The translations under genes and the position numbers were made by a program. The notes beneath the pieces are model-generated. The model had not been told where the DNA came from and did not search any database. It saw only the letters and a program-made list of their open reading frames with translations. This document shows positions 55,057 through 64,000 of a DNA stretch of 64,000 nt, piece by piece (position 1 is the first letter of the stretch; the number at the start of each line of letters is the position of its first letter). Origin of the DNA: DATAOG01 sp963757395 (GTDB lineage: Bacteria > Pseudomonadota > Alphaproteobacteria > Geminicoccales > Geminicoccaceae); contig CAVWRK010000007.1 of assembly GCA_963757395.1 (NCBI GenBank), positions 47,967-111,966 of the forward strand. The letters are read 5' to 3'.

Positions 55057-55786
55057 GGCGCGAGAGATCACGATGGCCTTCGGCGGCTTTCGCGCCGTGG
55101 CCGCAGCCAACCTCGCGGTCGCCGAGGGCGAGATCGTCGGCCTGATCGGGCCGAATGGTGCTGGCAAGTCGACCTTCTTCAATTGCCTCGCGGGCGATCT
55201 GACCCCGAGCGCCGGCCGGGTCACCTTCGCCGGCATCGACCTCACCCGCGCCTCGCCCGAGGAGCATGCCAGGCGCGGCATCGCCCGCACCTTCCAGGTG
55301 CCGGCGACCTTCGCCGACCTGAGCGTGCTCGAGAACGTCATGGTCGGCGCCTTCCTCCGCCATCCGCAGCAGCGGGCGGCGCGCGCCGAGGCGCTGCGCG
55401 TGCTCGAGCTGACCGAGCTTTTGCCACTGGCGGACCAGCCGGCGCACGGCCTCGGCACCGCCGGCCGCAAGCGCCTCGAGATCGCGCGCGCGCTCGCGAC
55501 CGGCCCGCGCCTGCTCCTGCTCGACGAGGCGCTGGCCGGCCTCAACCCGGCCGAGATCCAGCGCGCGATCGCGCTCGTCCGCCGGCTCCACGAGACCGGC
55601 GTCACGCTGGTCGTGGTCGAGCACATCATGGAAGTGATCGTGAGCCTCACAGAGCGGGTCCTGGTCTTCAACCAGGGGCACGTGATCGCCGAAGGCGCGC
55701 CGGCCGACGTGATGGCCGACCCGGTGGTCATCGAGGCCTATCTCGGCCGCAGCCAGTCGGGCGCGCGCCGCCGGCGCCCGCGGTGA
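55046..55786 (+). CDS. livG: LivG-type ATP-binding protein
   Basis: The 246-residue ATPase has Walker A GPNGAGKST, RTFQVPATFADLSVLENVMV, LLLLDEALAGLNPAE and VVEHIMEVIVSLTERV. The signature is GLGTAGRKRLEIARAL where the family usually has a Gly-Gln-Arg motif. GTG 55046 lies inside the livM end. The stop overlaps livF as GTGA. Confidence 0.92.
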   Translation: MLLEAREITMAFGGFRAVAAANLAVAEGEIVGLIGPNGAGKSTFFNCLAGDLTPSAGRVTFAGIDLTRASPEEHARRGIARTFQVPATFADLSVLENVMVGAFLRHPQQRAARAEALRVLELTELLPLADQPAHGLGTAGRKRLEIARALATGPRLLLLDEALAGLNPAEIQRAIALVRRLHETGVTLVVVEHIMEVIVSLTERVLVFNQGHVIAEGAPADVMADPVVIEAYLGRSQSGARRRRPR

Positions 55787-56505
55787 GCCGCCTCGAGGTC
55801 AAGAACCTCGAGGTCCGCTACGGCGATCTGGTCGGCGTCAGCGACGTCTCGCTCCGTGTCGATCGGGGCAGCATCGTCGCCCTGCTCGGCGCCAACGGTG
55901 CGGGCAAGACCACGACCCTCAACGCGATCGCCGGTCTGGTCCGCGCCAGCCGGGGCACGATCGAGTGGGACGGCGAGGCGATCGCGAACCTGCCGGCCTA
56001 CGCGATCGTGCCCCGCGGGCTCACGCTCTCGCCCGAGGGCTGGCGCCTGTTCGTCGGCCAGACGGTCGAGCAGAACCTGCACCTCGGCGCGACGGCGCTT
56101 CGCGACAGGACGCGCGTGCCGCCGCTGCTCGAGCGGGTCTTCACGCTGTTTCCGCGGCTCGCCGAGCGGCGTCGGCAGAGGGCCGGGACGCTCTCCGGCG
56201 GCGAACGCCAGATGCTGGCGCTGGGCCGTGCGCTGATGAGCGATCCCCACCTCCTGCTCCTCGACGAGCCGAGCCTCGGCCTCGCGCCGACCATCGTCGA
56301 GAGCCTCTACGACACGCTCGAGCGCCTGCACGCCGACGGCCTCACTTTGCTGCTCGCCGAGCAGTCGGTCCAGCTGGCGCTCGACGTCGCCGACTACGCC
56401 TATGTCCTGCAGACCGGCCGCACGGTCCTCGAAGGGCCGGCCGCCGAGCTCGAGCACGACCCGCAGGTCCAGGCGATCTACCTCGGCGTCGCCGCGGCGC
56501 CATAG
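55783..56505 (+). CDS. livF: LivF-type ATP-binding protein
   Basis: The 240-residue ATPase has GANGAGKTTTLNAIAGL, RGLTLSPEGWRLFVGQTVEQ (LivF-type PEGR region), TLSGGERQMLALGRALM and LLLLDEPSLGLAP. GTG 55783 overlaps the livG stop. Last gene of the operon; no strong terminator is seen after it. Confidence 0.92.
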   Translation: MSRLEVKNLEVRYGDLVGVSDVSLRVDRGSIVALLGANGAGKTTTLNAIAGLVRASRGTIEWDGEAIANLPAYAIVPRGLTLSPEGWRLFVGQTVEQNLHLGATALRDRTRVPPLLERVFTLFPRLAERRRQRAGTLSGGERQMLALGRALMSDPHLLLLDEPSLGLAPTIVESLYDTLERLHADGLTLLLAEQSVQLALDVADYAYVLQTGRTVLEGPAAELEHDPQVQAIYLGVAAAP

Positions 56506-56834
56506 AGCCAAACTCAGCTGTCTTGCTTTCAACTCGATGAGGCTCGGGAACAACTCAATCCGGGGTTTGCACTTGCGGAGTTCACCCTGTGCGGATTAAG
56601 ACATCCGGAGTGTGGGGAAATGTGGAAATGTTCGTCTGCCAGCAATCTCAAACGACGCGATGAAGGACGGTCCGGGCATTCATAATCTGGGAGGTTGACA
56701 CCAGCAGTGTGACGTGGACTTTACCATCGTCAGATTTACGCCCGTAGCCTTCGGGCTTGCACCGCCGCGCGCTAGCATGACAGACTTCTGTAATTGTTCC
56801 ACAGCAACAACAGGCCAGAGCGGAGGTGACGCGC
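56506..56834. other. Non-coding gap, nothing identified
   Basis: About 330 bp between livF and the GFA gene. The composition is less GC-rich than the neighbours. I see no frame of protein quality, no clear terminator and no RNA gene. Confidence 0.4.
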
Positions 56835-57242
56835 ATGCCCACCATCACCGGCGGCTGCCTTTGCGGCAAGATTCGCTACAGCGCTGATACGGAGCCGGCG
56901 TTCGTGGGGCTCTGCCATTGCCATGACTGCCAGAGGTTCACCGGTAGCGCCTTCGCCGTGGTGATCGGCCTGCCGAAGTCAGCGCTCACGGTGACGGGAA
57001 CCCTGAAAGGCTTCACCAAGCCAGGCGACAGCGGCAAGCCGATTGAGCGCCTGTTCTGCCCCGAGTGCGGGGCCTCCGTCATGGACGAGGCGGAAGCGGT
57101 GCCAGGCGTCGTGATGATCGGGGCCGGCACGCTCGATGATCAGACCTGGGTGAAGCCAAGATCCCAGATCTATTGCGCCAGCGCCCAACCCTGGGTCCAA
57201 CTCGGCGGGGCAATGAAGAGCTTTGAGAGGATGCCGGGCTAG
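56835..57242 (+). CDS. GFA-family zinc protein
   Basis: The 135-residue protein has the glutathione-dependent formaldehyde-activating enzyme fold: GGCLCGKIRY, LCHCHDCQRFTGSAF and LFCPECGASV provide the zinc Cys residues. Members are mostly of unproven substrate. ATG 56835 with GGAGG 8 bp upstream is preferred over the GTG at 56826. The gene stands alone. Confidence 0.88.
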   Translation: MPTITGGCLCGKIRYSADTEPAFVGLCHCHDCQRFTGSAFAVVIGLPKSALTVTGTLKGFTKPGDSGKPIERLFCPECGASVMDEAEAVPGVVMIGAGTLDDQTWVKPRSQIYCASAQPWVQLGGAMKSFERMPG

Positions 57243-57248
57243 CTGTGA

Positions 57249-57502
57249 GCTTTCGGCCGTCAGCTGGCCTGGGGTGCCGGAGGTTGGCTGGGGTAGGCTT
57301 GGCAGAGGAGGACCGCAGCCATGGCTGACGGCGTCCAGCTCGGGGACAAAGGTGTCAGGGGGAGAAAAGGTGTCAGGAACCTTTTCGGACGTCAACTGGG
57401 GAGAAAAGGTGTCAGGAGCTTCGGAGTCCTGGGGAGAAAAGGTGTCAGGAGCCTTTTCGGAAGTCAACTGGCCTGGCGTGCCTGCGTTGGTCGGCGTAGG
57501 CT
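57249..57502 (+). repeat. Short repeat cluster, REP-like
   Basis: Four units around AAAAGGTGTCAGGA occur at about 57346-57360 (degenerate), 57362-57386, 57400-57418 and 57432-57457. Two continue into the inverted arm CCTTTTC, so AAAAGGT...ACCTTTT makes a small palindrome. The block is flanked by a diverged direct repeat of about 50 bp (57249-57298 and 57455-57502, sharing TTTCGG, CTGGCCTGG and GTAGGCT). No transposase is present. REP-type non-autonomous elements have this form. Confidence 0.7.
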
Positions 57503-57521
57503 CGCGTGAGTCCGGCTCGCG

Positions 57522-57700
57522 GTGCTCTCGAGCCGGCTCGAGACGATCGCGCGCAAGATGGCGAACACGCTGTTCCGGACCGCACGCTCGGGGCTGATCA
57601 ACACCGCGCGCGATCTCTCCTGCTGCATCCTCACCGCCGATCACGAGCTGCTCGCCGAGGCCGAAAGCCTGCCCTCGCACGTGCTGGGGGCCCGACGTCA
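57522..57700 (+). pseudogene. Hydantoinase B/oxoprolinase 5' fragment
   Basis: The text LETIARKMANTLFRTARSGL, then INTARDLSCCILTADHELLA and EAESLPSHVLG, matches the N-terminus of HyuB-type subunits, where RTA, the DFSCAL-like segment and H near HL are conserved. The frame becomes meaningless after about 57695, and the rest of the roughly 550-residue gene is absent. It lies right next to the repeat cluster. Confidence 0.65.
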
Positions 57701-58009
57701 TGACGCGGGCCGGTCCCCGCCTCGGGCGGCGTCACGCTCGCCAAGGCAAGACCCTTGGTCGCGATCTACTGCGGGGGCAGCGCTGCGGGACCGGATGCTA
57801 GCTTGCCCCTGCGCACGGCCGGGATGCTCCGGACCGCCAGGGCGATCGACAGCGCATTTGTGGCGCATGTCGTCACATGGAGCTGCCCGATCAAGGGTCT
57901 GGAGTTCTTGCTTGTATGCGACATTGGCAGACTCGTTGAGGATCGGCAAACTTATCTGACGATACAATAGGTTATGGATTTATTTTTAGGTCGAAAATGA
58001 AAATTGATC
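57701..58009. other. Unassigned, AT-richer towards the right
   Basis: No credible gene. A 71-codon frame at 57755 has no family resemblance. From about 57900 the DNA becomes AT-rich (GGTTATGGATTTATTTTTAG), ending at the palindromes. Confidence 0.35.
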
Positions 58010-58057
58010 AAGCCTCCATCGATGGAGGCTTCTGGTCGACTGACGTTCTTCAGTCGA
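58010..58057. repeat. Two adjacent palindromes
   Basis: A perfect 22-bp palindrome centred on ATCGAT (58010-58031, arms AAGCCTCCATC/GATGGAGGCTT) is followed by a second stem TCGACTGA/TCAGTCGA with a 6-nt loop (58036-58057). They could form hairpins at the boundary between remnant DNA and the rlmB side. No poly-T follows, so a terminator role is uncertain. Confidence 0.55.
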
Positions 58058-58357
58058 ACGTGCGTCGATTCTGCCGCATGTCCGCCGCTGCATGCGCCAC
58101 TTGCAAGAATTCGATGCGCCAGTTGTGAGTAACCGTGGGGGATTGCACCGGGGCGCTAAACCGCTTTCGCTTACCGCCGGCGCCTGTTTCATGCGCTTGT
58201 CAGTCCCGATAGTTGACGAAGTTAAGGCAAATGGATGGGTCGAAGGGGCCGATACTGTTTTCGGATGGGCGGTCCGGGGTGTCCGAGGAAGCCCCCGCCG
58301 CACGGGGCGAGCTTGGACCTTGATTCTCCGGGTCGATCGGAACCCGGTCCGAGCGGC

Positions 58358-59411
58358 TCAAGCTGCGGTGCCCCGCCGGCCGGCCAGAGCGTAGAGGGCG
58401 ATCCCGCAGGCGACCGAGACGTTGAGGCTGTCCATGGCCGGCGGCGATCGGCAGGCGCGCCGAAAAATCGCAGTGCTCGCGGACCAGGCGGCGGAGCCCA
58501 CCGCCCTCGGCGCCGAGCACGAGTGCCAGATTGTCGACCTCCGGTGCGTCGTCGATGGTCGCCTCGGCCAGGGCGTCGAGGGCGAGGCGCCAGTAGCCGA
58601 GCTCGGCCAGCTGGTCCAGCGCCCGGGCGAGGTTGGTGACCTCGATCACCGGCACCAGGTCGAGCGCGCCCGAGGCGGCCTTGGCCGCGAGCCCGCCGAG
58701 CTCGGCGCTCCGCCGCTCGGGCAGGACCAGGGCTCGGACGTCGAACGCCGCCGCCGAGCGCAGGATCGCGCCGACATTGTGCGGGTCGTTGACCTGGTCG
58801 AGCACCAGCACCAGGTTGCGGCCGGACTCGGGCACCAGCGCGCGCTTCAGCTCGAGCCGGGCGAGCGGCGCCACCGAGAGGGCGAGGCCCTGATGGACCG
58901 CCCCGGGCCCGAGCTTCCGGTCGATCTCCTCGCGCTCGACGCTCAGGACCTCGAGCCCGGGCCGGCCGGCCGGCGCCCCCAGCGCCGCCAGCGCCTCAGG
59001 CGTACCGAGCAGCCGATGGCAGCTGCGTTGGGCGTTGGCGAGCGCGGCCTCGACCGCGTGTCGACCATACAGCCAGAGGCCGCGTGCGGCGGCAGCCTTC
59101 GGGGACGCCCGCCGGACCGGCGCCGCCGGCAGGCTGCCGGCCTTCGGACCGGGCGCGGCGGCACGCTTTCCCGGACTCGCCGCCGGCGCGACCGCACGCT
59201 TCTTAGAGGAGGCCGGCGCCGGCGCGGCCGTCCGATGTTTCGATGCCGGCGCGGCGGCGCGACCCTTGGGGGTCACCGCCGGCGCGGCCCGCCGACGCTT
59301 GGGCGCCGGCACGGCGCGGCTCTTCGTGGTCACGGTCGGCGCGGCGGCCGCCTTGCGCCCGGACCGCCTCGCGCCCCGCGGCGTGGGCCTGGCGCTGCGT
59401 TCACGTTTCAT
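58358..59411 (-). CDS. rlmB: 23S rRNA 2'-O-ribose methyltransferase RlmB, one extra base
   Basis: SpoU/TrmH-family enzyme methylating G2251 of 23S rRNA. It has an Ala/Lys/Arg/Pro-rich extension of about 110 residues, then LWLYGRHAVEAALAN, VLDQVNDPHNVGAILRSAAA (motif 1) and LALVLGAEGGGLRRL (motif 2). Motif 3, MDSLNVSVACGIALY, lies in another frame after an extra base at 58434-58437. Length 1054 bp is 3n+1; repaired it would be 350 aa ending AGRRGTAA at 58358. ATG 59411 has GGGAGG 5 bp upstream. The long basic tail resembles those of other alphaproteobacterial RlmB proteins. Confidence 0.9.
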
Positions 59412-59444
59412 CGAAGCCTCCCGGGCGGCTGCCCGCCATCGCGG

Positions 59445-59472
59445 TTGACAAAGGACTTGCAATAACCATACT
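59445..59472 (+). promoter_or_regulatory. Promoter of the tRNA-tuf operon
   Basis: TTGACA (59445-59450), 16-bp spacer, CATACT (59467-59472). The start would lie about 48 bp before tRNA-Tyr, divergent from rlmB. The spacer contains AAAGGACTTGCA, also found at the rplJ promoter. Confidence 0.6.
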
Positions 59473-59526
59473 CCCGCCCACCTTTCCCCTCCGGGGCAAT
59501 GGTTTGGCCGTATTGTAGAGCGTCTT

Positions 59527-59612
59527 GGAGGGGTGGCCGAGTGGTTAAAGGCAGCAGACTGTAAATCTGCCCGCGTACGCGTACGTAGGTTCGAATCCTA
59601 CCCCCTCCACCA
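59527..59612 (+). tRNA. tRNA-Tyr (GTA)
   Basis: Acceptor GGAGGGG pairs with CCCCTCC; anticodon stem around GACTGTAAATC gives GTA. A long variable arm typical of bacterial tRNA-Tyr and a GGTTCGAATCC T-arm follow. CCA is encoded. Confidence 0.95.
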
Positions 59613-59736
59613 AGCCGCGAGGCCCGGGTCAGGGATGCCGGGAGCCGGCCGGGCCGGGAGCGACCAGGCCAGAACCAGGGAAGATGAGCGTTCACGTTTG
59701 CCGGTGATCGTGCGGCCCCAGCGGGTTTGGCGCCAT

Positions 59737-59810
<74 letters not shown>

Positions 59811-59858
59811 AGCCGGCCCAGGTCAAGCCCAACCGTCCTGTAGTCAAGGAATCGAGCG

Positions 59859-61053
<1,195 letters not shown>

Positions 61054-61198
61054 GGCACGCGGCCTTGGACCGGCGCTTTCGCCGCGCGGCCGCTTGCCCG
61101 ATGCTGCGCCAGCCTCTTGCCCTGAGCGGCGAAAGTGCGTAGCTACTGCGCCGGCGGCGGGTGGCCGGGCGCGACGGGCGGCCGGCGGCGCCGGGGCT

Positions 61199-61274
61199 AG
61201 GAGTGTAGCTCAACTGGTAGAGCACCGGTCTCCAAAACCGGGGGTTGGGGGTTCGAGCCCCTCCACTCCTGCCA
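61199..61274 (+). tRNA. tRNA-Trp (CCA)
   Basis: Acceptor AGGAGTG pairs with CACTCCT; anticodon loop CTCCAAA gives CCA. T-arm GGGTTCGAGCCCC. The 3' CCA is encoded. It sits 70 bp before secE, the classical bacterial order. Confidence 0.95.
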
Positions 61275-61344
61275 GGCGGCCGCGTGCGTGTTGGAGGTTG
61301 TCGTGGCGGCTGCGCTGAGCCGGGCGGCAGGATCGAGAGTCGGG

Positions 61345-61542
61345 ATGGCAAGGACTTCACCGGCGCAGTTCGTGCGCGAAGTGCGCCAAGAGATGGCCAA
61401 GGTGACGTGGCCGACCCGCAAGGAGCTGGTGGTCACGACGGTCAGCGTGTTCGCGATGGCGATCGCGGCGGCCCTGTTCTTCTTCGCGGTCGATCAGGTG
61501 ATCGCGGTGGTCGTGGAGCTGATCTTGGGAATCGGGCGGTAA
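61345..61542 (+). CDS. secE: Preprotein translocase subunit SecE
   Basis: A 65-residue single-helix SecE: amphipathic N-terminus with FVREVRQEMAKVTWPTRKEL (the conserved VxWPTRxE) then one membrane helix. ATG 61345 is chosen over earlier in-frame starts inside or near tRNA-Trp because it gives the usual length. It overlaps nusG by TAATG. Confidence 0.95.
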   Translation: MARTSPAQFVREVRQEMAKVTWPTRKELVVTTVSVFAMAIAAALFFFAVDQVIAVVVELILGIGR

Positions 61543-62072
61543 TGGCGGCGCGCTGGTACATCATTCACGTGTACTCGGGGTTCGAGAAGAAGGTGATGAG
61601 CTCGATCCGCGAGCAGGCGCAGCAGCAGGGGCTGCAGGACCTGTTCGAGGAGATCATCGTGCCGATGGAGGAGGTGGTCGAGGTCAAGCGCGGCAAGAAG
61701 GTCAACGCCGAGCGCAAGTTCTTCCCGGGCTACGTCCTGGTCAAGATGGACCTCAACGACGAGACCTGGCATCTGGTCCGCAACACCGCCAAGGTCACGG
61801 GCTTTCTCGGCGCCGGCGGCAAGCCGATGCCGATCCCGGACGGCGAGGCCGAGCGGGTGCTGCATCAGATGCAGGAGGGGATCGAGCATCCGCGGCCCTT
61901 GGTCACCTTCATCTACGGCGACCAGGTGCGGGTCATCGACGGGCCGTTCAGCTCGTTCAACGGCACGGTCGAGGAGGTCGACGAGTCCAAGGGCCGGCTC
62001 AAGGTCGCGGTCTCGATCTTCGGCCGCGCGACCCCGGTCGAGCTCGAGTACTCGCAGGTCGAAAAGCTCTAG
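61542..62072 (+). CDS. nusG: Transcription termination/antitermination factor NusG
   Basis: A 176-residue protein with NGN domain (RWYIIHVYSGFEKKV, KFFPGYVLVKM, VRNTAKVTGFLG) and KOW domain (GDQVRVIDGPFSSFNGTVEE). It binds RNA polymerase and Rho or ribosomal S10. ATG overlaps the secE stop. Confidence 0.97.
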   Translation: MAARWYIIHVYSGFEKKVMSSIREQAQQQGLQDLFEEIIVPMEEVVEVKRGKKVNAERKFFPGYVLVKMDLNDETWHLVRNTAKVTGFLGAGGKPMPIPDGEAERVLHQMQEGIEHPRPLVTFIYGDQVRVIDGPFSSFNGTVEEVDESKGRLKVAVSIFGRATPVELEYSQVEKL

Positions 62073-62145
62073 GTTCGAGGCTGCGGGAGCGGCTCGGGCT
62101 CGGGCCCGCCGCGCTGGCACCGCATCAGCACAAGGAGGCCACGGG

Positions 62146-62574
62146 ATGGCCAAGAAGATCACCGGCTACATCAAGCTCCAGGTGCCGGCCGGCAAGGCCA
62201 ACCCATCGCCGCCGATCGGCCCGGCGCTGGGCCAGCGCGGGCTCAACATCATGGAGTTCTGCAAGGCGTTCAACGCCCAGACCCAGAGCCTCGAGCCGGG
62301 GATGCCGATCCCGGTCGTGATCACCGCCTTTGGCGATCGGACCTTCACCTTCGTGACCAAGACGCCGCCCGCGAGCTATCTCCTCAGGCGCGCGGCCGGG
62401 CTCGACAAGGGCGACAAGACCCCCGGCCGCACGATCGCCGGCAAGGTCACGCTGGCGCAGGTCCGCGAGATCGCCGGCCAGAAGATGCAGGATCTCAATG
62501 CCAACGACCTCGACGCTGCGGTCAGCATGATCAAGGGCTCGGCCCGGTCGATGGGCCTCGAGGTGGTGGAGTAG
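62146..62574 (+). CDS. rplK: Ribosomal protein L11
   Basis: 142 residues: GYIKLQVPAGKANPSPPIGP, LGQRGLNIMEFCKAFN, IPVVITAFGDRTFTF, and C-terminal GSARSMGLEV. Binds 23S rRNA of the GTPase centre. AAGGAGG lies 8 bp upstream of ATG. rplA follows after 5 bp. Confidence 0.98.
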   Translation: MAKKITGYIKLQVPAGKANPSPPIGPALGQRGLNIMEFCKAFNAQTQSLEPGMPIPVVITAFGDRTFTFVTKTPPASYLLRRAAGLDKGDKTPGRTIAGKVTLAQVREIAGQKMQDLNANDLDAAVSMIKGSARSMGLEVVE

Positions 62575-62579
62575 GAACG

Positions 62580-63275
62580 ATGGCGAAGCCAGGCAAGCGT
62601 TTGAAGGCGGCGCTCGCGCGGGTCGACCGGGTGCGGGCCTATCCGCTCGAGGAGGCGGTCGGCCTGCTCAAGGCCTGCGCGACCGCCAAGTTCGATGAGA
62701 GCGTCGAGGTCGCGCTCAATCTCGGCGTCGATCCCCGCCACGCCGATCAGATGGTGCGCGGCACGGCCGACCTGCCGCACGGCACCGGCAGGACTGTCCG
62801 GGTCGCGGTGTTCGCGCGCGGTGACAAGGCCGAGGAGGCGCGGGCCGCGGGTGCCGACATCGTCGGCGCCGAGGATCTGGCGGCGACCATCCAGGGCGGC
62901 GAGATCGCCTTCGACCGCTGCATCGCAACCCCGGACCTGATGCCGGTGGTCGGCCGGCTCGGCCGGATTCTGGGACCGCGCGGCCTGATGCCCAATCCCA
63001 AGCTCGGCACCGTGACGCCGAACGTCGCCCAGGCGGTCAGCGCCGCCAAGGCGGGGCAGGTCCAGTTCCGGGTCGAGAAGAGCGGCATCGTCCACGCCGG
63101 CGTCGGCAAGGCGAGCTTCGGCCCGGACCTTTTGGCCGACAACGTCAAGGCGTTCGTCGACGCGGTCAACCGGGCCAAGCCGTCCGGTGCCAAGGGCACC
63201 TATCTGAAGCGGGCGGCGATCAGCTCGACCATGGGACCCGGTCTCAAGGTCGACGTCGCGAGCCTGGTCGGGTGA
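62580..63275 (+). CDS. rplA: Ribosomal protein L1
   Basis: 231 residues: ESVEVALNLGVDPRHADQMV, RGTADLPHGTGR, RLGRILGPRGLMPNPKLGTV and GKASFGPDLLADN. Builds the L1 stalk and in many bacteria represses its own operon. No terminator is visible before the rplJ leader. Confidence 0.98.
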   Translation: MAKPGKRLKAALARVDRVRAYPLEEAVGLLKACATAKFDESVEVALNLGVDPRHADQMVRGTADLPHGTGRTVRVAVFARGDKAEEARAAGADIVGAEDLAATIQGGEIAFDRCIATPDLMPVVGRLGRILGPRGLMPNPKLGTVTPNVAQAVSAAKAGQVQFRVEKSGIVHAGVGKASFGPDLLADNVKAFVDAVNRAKPSGAKGTYLKRAAISSTMGPGLKVDVASLVG

Positions 63276-63530
63276 CGGTGCCGCCAGGCGCCGCGCCCCG
63301 CGAAAAAGGACTTGCACCCGGCGTCCGGCACACTATGTTGCAGGTCCTGTTCATGCGCGTTGAACGTCACCATCGAACTGGAGCCTCCCTGCGACGGGTC
63401 GTCCGCGGGGCGGGTTTGCTGCGTTGGCAATAAGGTGGTTGAGCCGTTAGTGAGCCTGGGCCCTGCTGGGTGGTTGATCGGATGCTGAGCCGGGCGCGAG
63501 GTGCGGCCTCGGGCTCCCCTGGAGTTCAGT
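63276..63530 (+). promoter_or_regulatory. rplJ leader with promoter
   Basis: A promoter-like pair TTGCAC (63312-63317) and TATGTT (63334-63339), 16-bp spacer, lies about 190 bp ahead of rplJ. The remaining GC-rich leader can fold and is where the L10(L12) autoregulatory site is normally found. I did not draw the structure. AAAGGACTTGCA here repeats the element at the tRNA-tuf promoter. Confidence 0.5.
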
Positions 63531-64000
63531 GTGCTTAGAGCCAAGAAGACCGAGATCGTCGACAGCTTGCGCGGCGTGTTCAACGATGCCGGCGTGATCG
63601 TCGTGACCCACTACCATGGCCTGAGCGTTGCCGAGGTGACGGAGTTGCGGCGCGGCATGCGCGCGGCCGGCGCCCGCTTTCGGGTGACCAAGAACCGCCT
63701 GGCCAAGATCGCGCTCGCGGACACGCCCTACTCGTCGCTCGCCGACCTTTTCGTCGGACCGACCGCGATCGCCTTCTCGGCGGATCCGGTGGCGGCGCCC
63801 AAGGCGGCGGTCGGCTACGCCAAGCGCAACGAGAAGCTGGCGATCATCGGTGGTGCGCTCGGCAGCAATCTATTGAGCGCGGAGCAGGTGCGGGCGCTCG
63901 CCGATCTGCCCTCGATCGACGAGCTGCGCGCGAAGCTGGTCGGGTTGCTGGTGAGCCCCGCCACACGCCTGGTAAGCCTGCTGCAGGCCCCCGGAGCGCA
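63531..64000 (+). CDS. rplJ: Ribosomal protein L10, cut by window end
   Basis: GTG 63531 with GGAG 6 bp upstream starts LRAKKTEIVDSLRGVFNDAG, then VTHYHGLSVAEVTELRR and FRVTKNRLAKIAL, typical L10. About 156 codons are visible and the end lies beyond the window. L10 anchors the L12 stalk. Confidence 0.96.
   Translation, partial: MLRAKKTEIVDSLRGVFNDAGVIVVTHYHGLSVAEVTELRRGMRAAGARFRVTKNRLAKIALADTPYSSLADLFVGPTAIAFSADPVAAPKAAVGYAKRNEKLAIIGGALGSNLLSAEQVRALADLPSIDELRAKLVGLLVSPATRLVSLLQAPGA

Noticed and set aside
57346..57457. CRISPR array
   Set aside because: Units are short, irregularly spaced, partly degenerate and palindromic; no cas genes are present.

Overview
The window reads as chromosomal DNA of a GC-rich alphaproteobacterium. 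This rests on the general character of the proteins (alphaproteobacterial TolB/TPR membrane regulator, MipA/OmpV and GFA proteins), GTG/TTG starts, tight ATGA overlaps and high GC. A Rhodospirillales/Geminicoccales-like lineage is my guess, not something the sequence proves. No phage, plasmid, CRISPR array or intact insertion sequence was seen.

Layout. 1-9.2 kb: envelope genes (hydrolase-like lipoprotein, DUF4105 membrane protein with a broken copy of its own 5' end, PPK2, HlyD/RND-type adaptors, DUF4410 lipoprotein). 9.2-19.5 kb: arginine deiminase block: TolB/TPR membrane protein, two APC permeases, arcA, arcB, arcC, a porin, a tiny lipoprotein and a 143-aa conserved protein. 19.6-20.7 kb: graveyard of gene fragments (AI-2E piece, TIR piece, permease piece). 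21-29 kb: kdp potassium system in the order F-B-F'-A-C-D-E. 29.9-36 kb: complete tripartite RND efflux operon. 36-37.3 kb: cysteine-dioxygenase-like gene and a second copy of the 143-aa family. 37.3-42.8 kb: overlapping DUF3141-pta-ackA-fabI operon. 42.8-44.9 kb: MipA/OmpV and AI-2E genes bracketed by a copy of the fabI 3' end. 45-51.8 kb: sugar-type ABC transporter with a permease fused to a beta-propeller plus a second beta-propeller protein. 52-56.5 kb: complete branched-chain amino acid (Liv-type) ABC operon. 56.8-58.3 kb: GFA protein, short interspersed repeats, hydantoinase-B remnant, palindromes. 58.4-64 kb: rlmB, then tRNA-Tyr, tRNA-Gly, tuf, tRNA-Trp, secE, nusG, rplK, rplA, rplJ (cut by the window end).

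A quality warning applies to the whole window. At least six otherwise perfect genes (DUF4410, arcC, kdpA, kdpD, rlmB, tuf) have a total length of 3n+1 with one extra base breaking the frame, and the beta-propeller genes carry several such lesions. Because tuf and rlmB are among them, many of these are more likely base-level sequence errors than true pseudogenes. In contrast, the fragments at 1.8-2.1, 19.6-20.7, 44.84-44.91 and 57.5-57.7 kb are truncated copies or remnants and look like real decay and rearrangement.

Functionally the window couples acid/energy stress (arginine deiminase pathway, Pta-AckA), ion homeostasis (Kdp), envelope defence (RND pump, adaptors) and nutrient import (two ABC systems) with a core translation/transcription operon.
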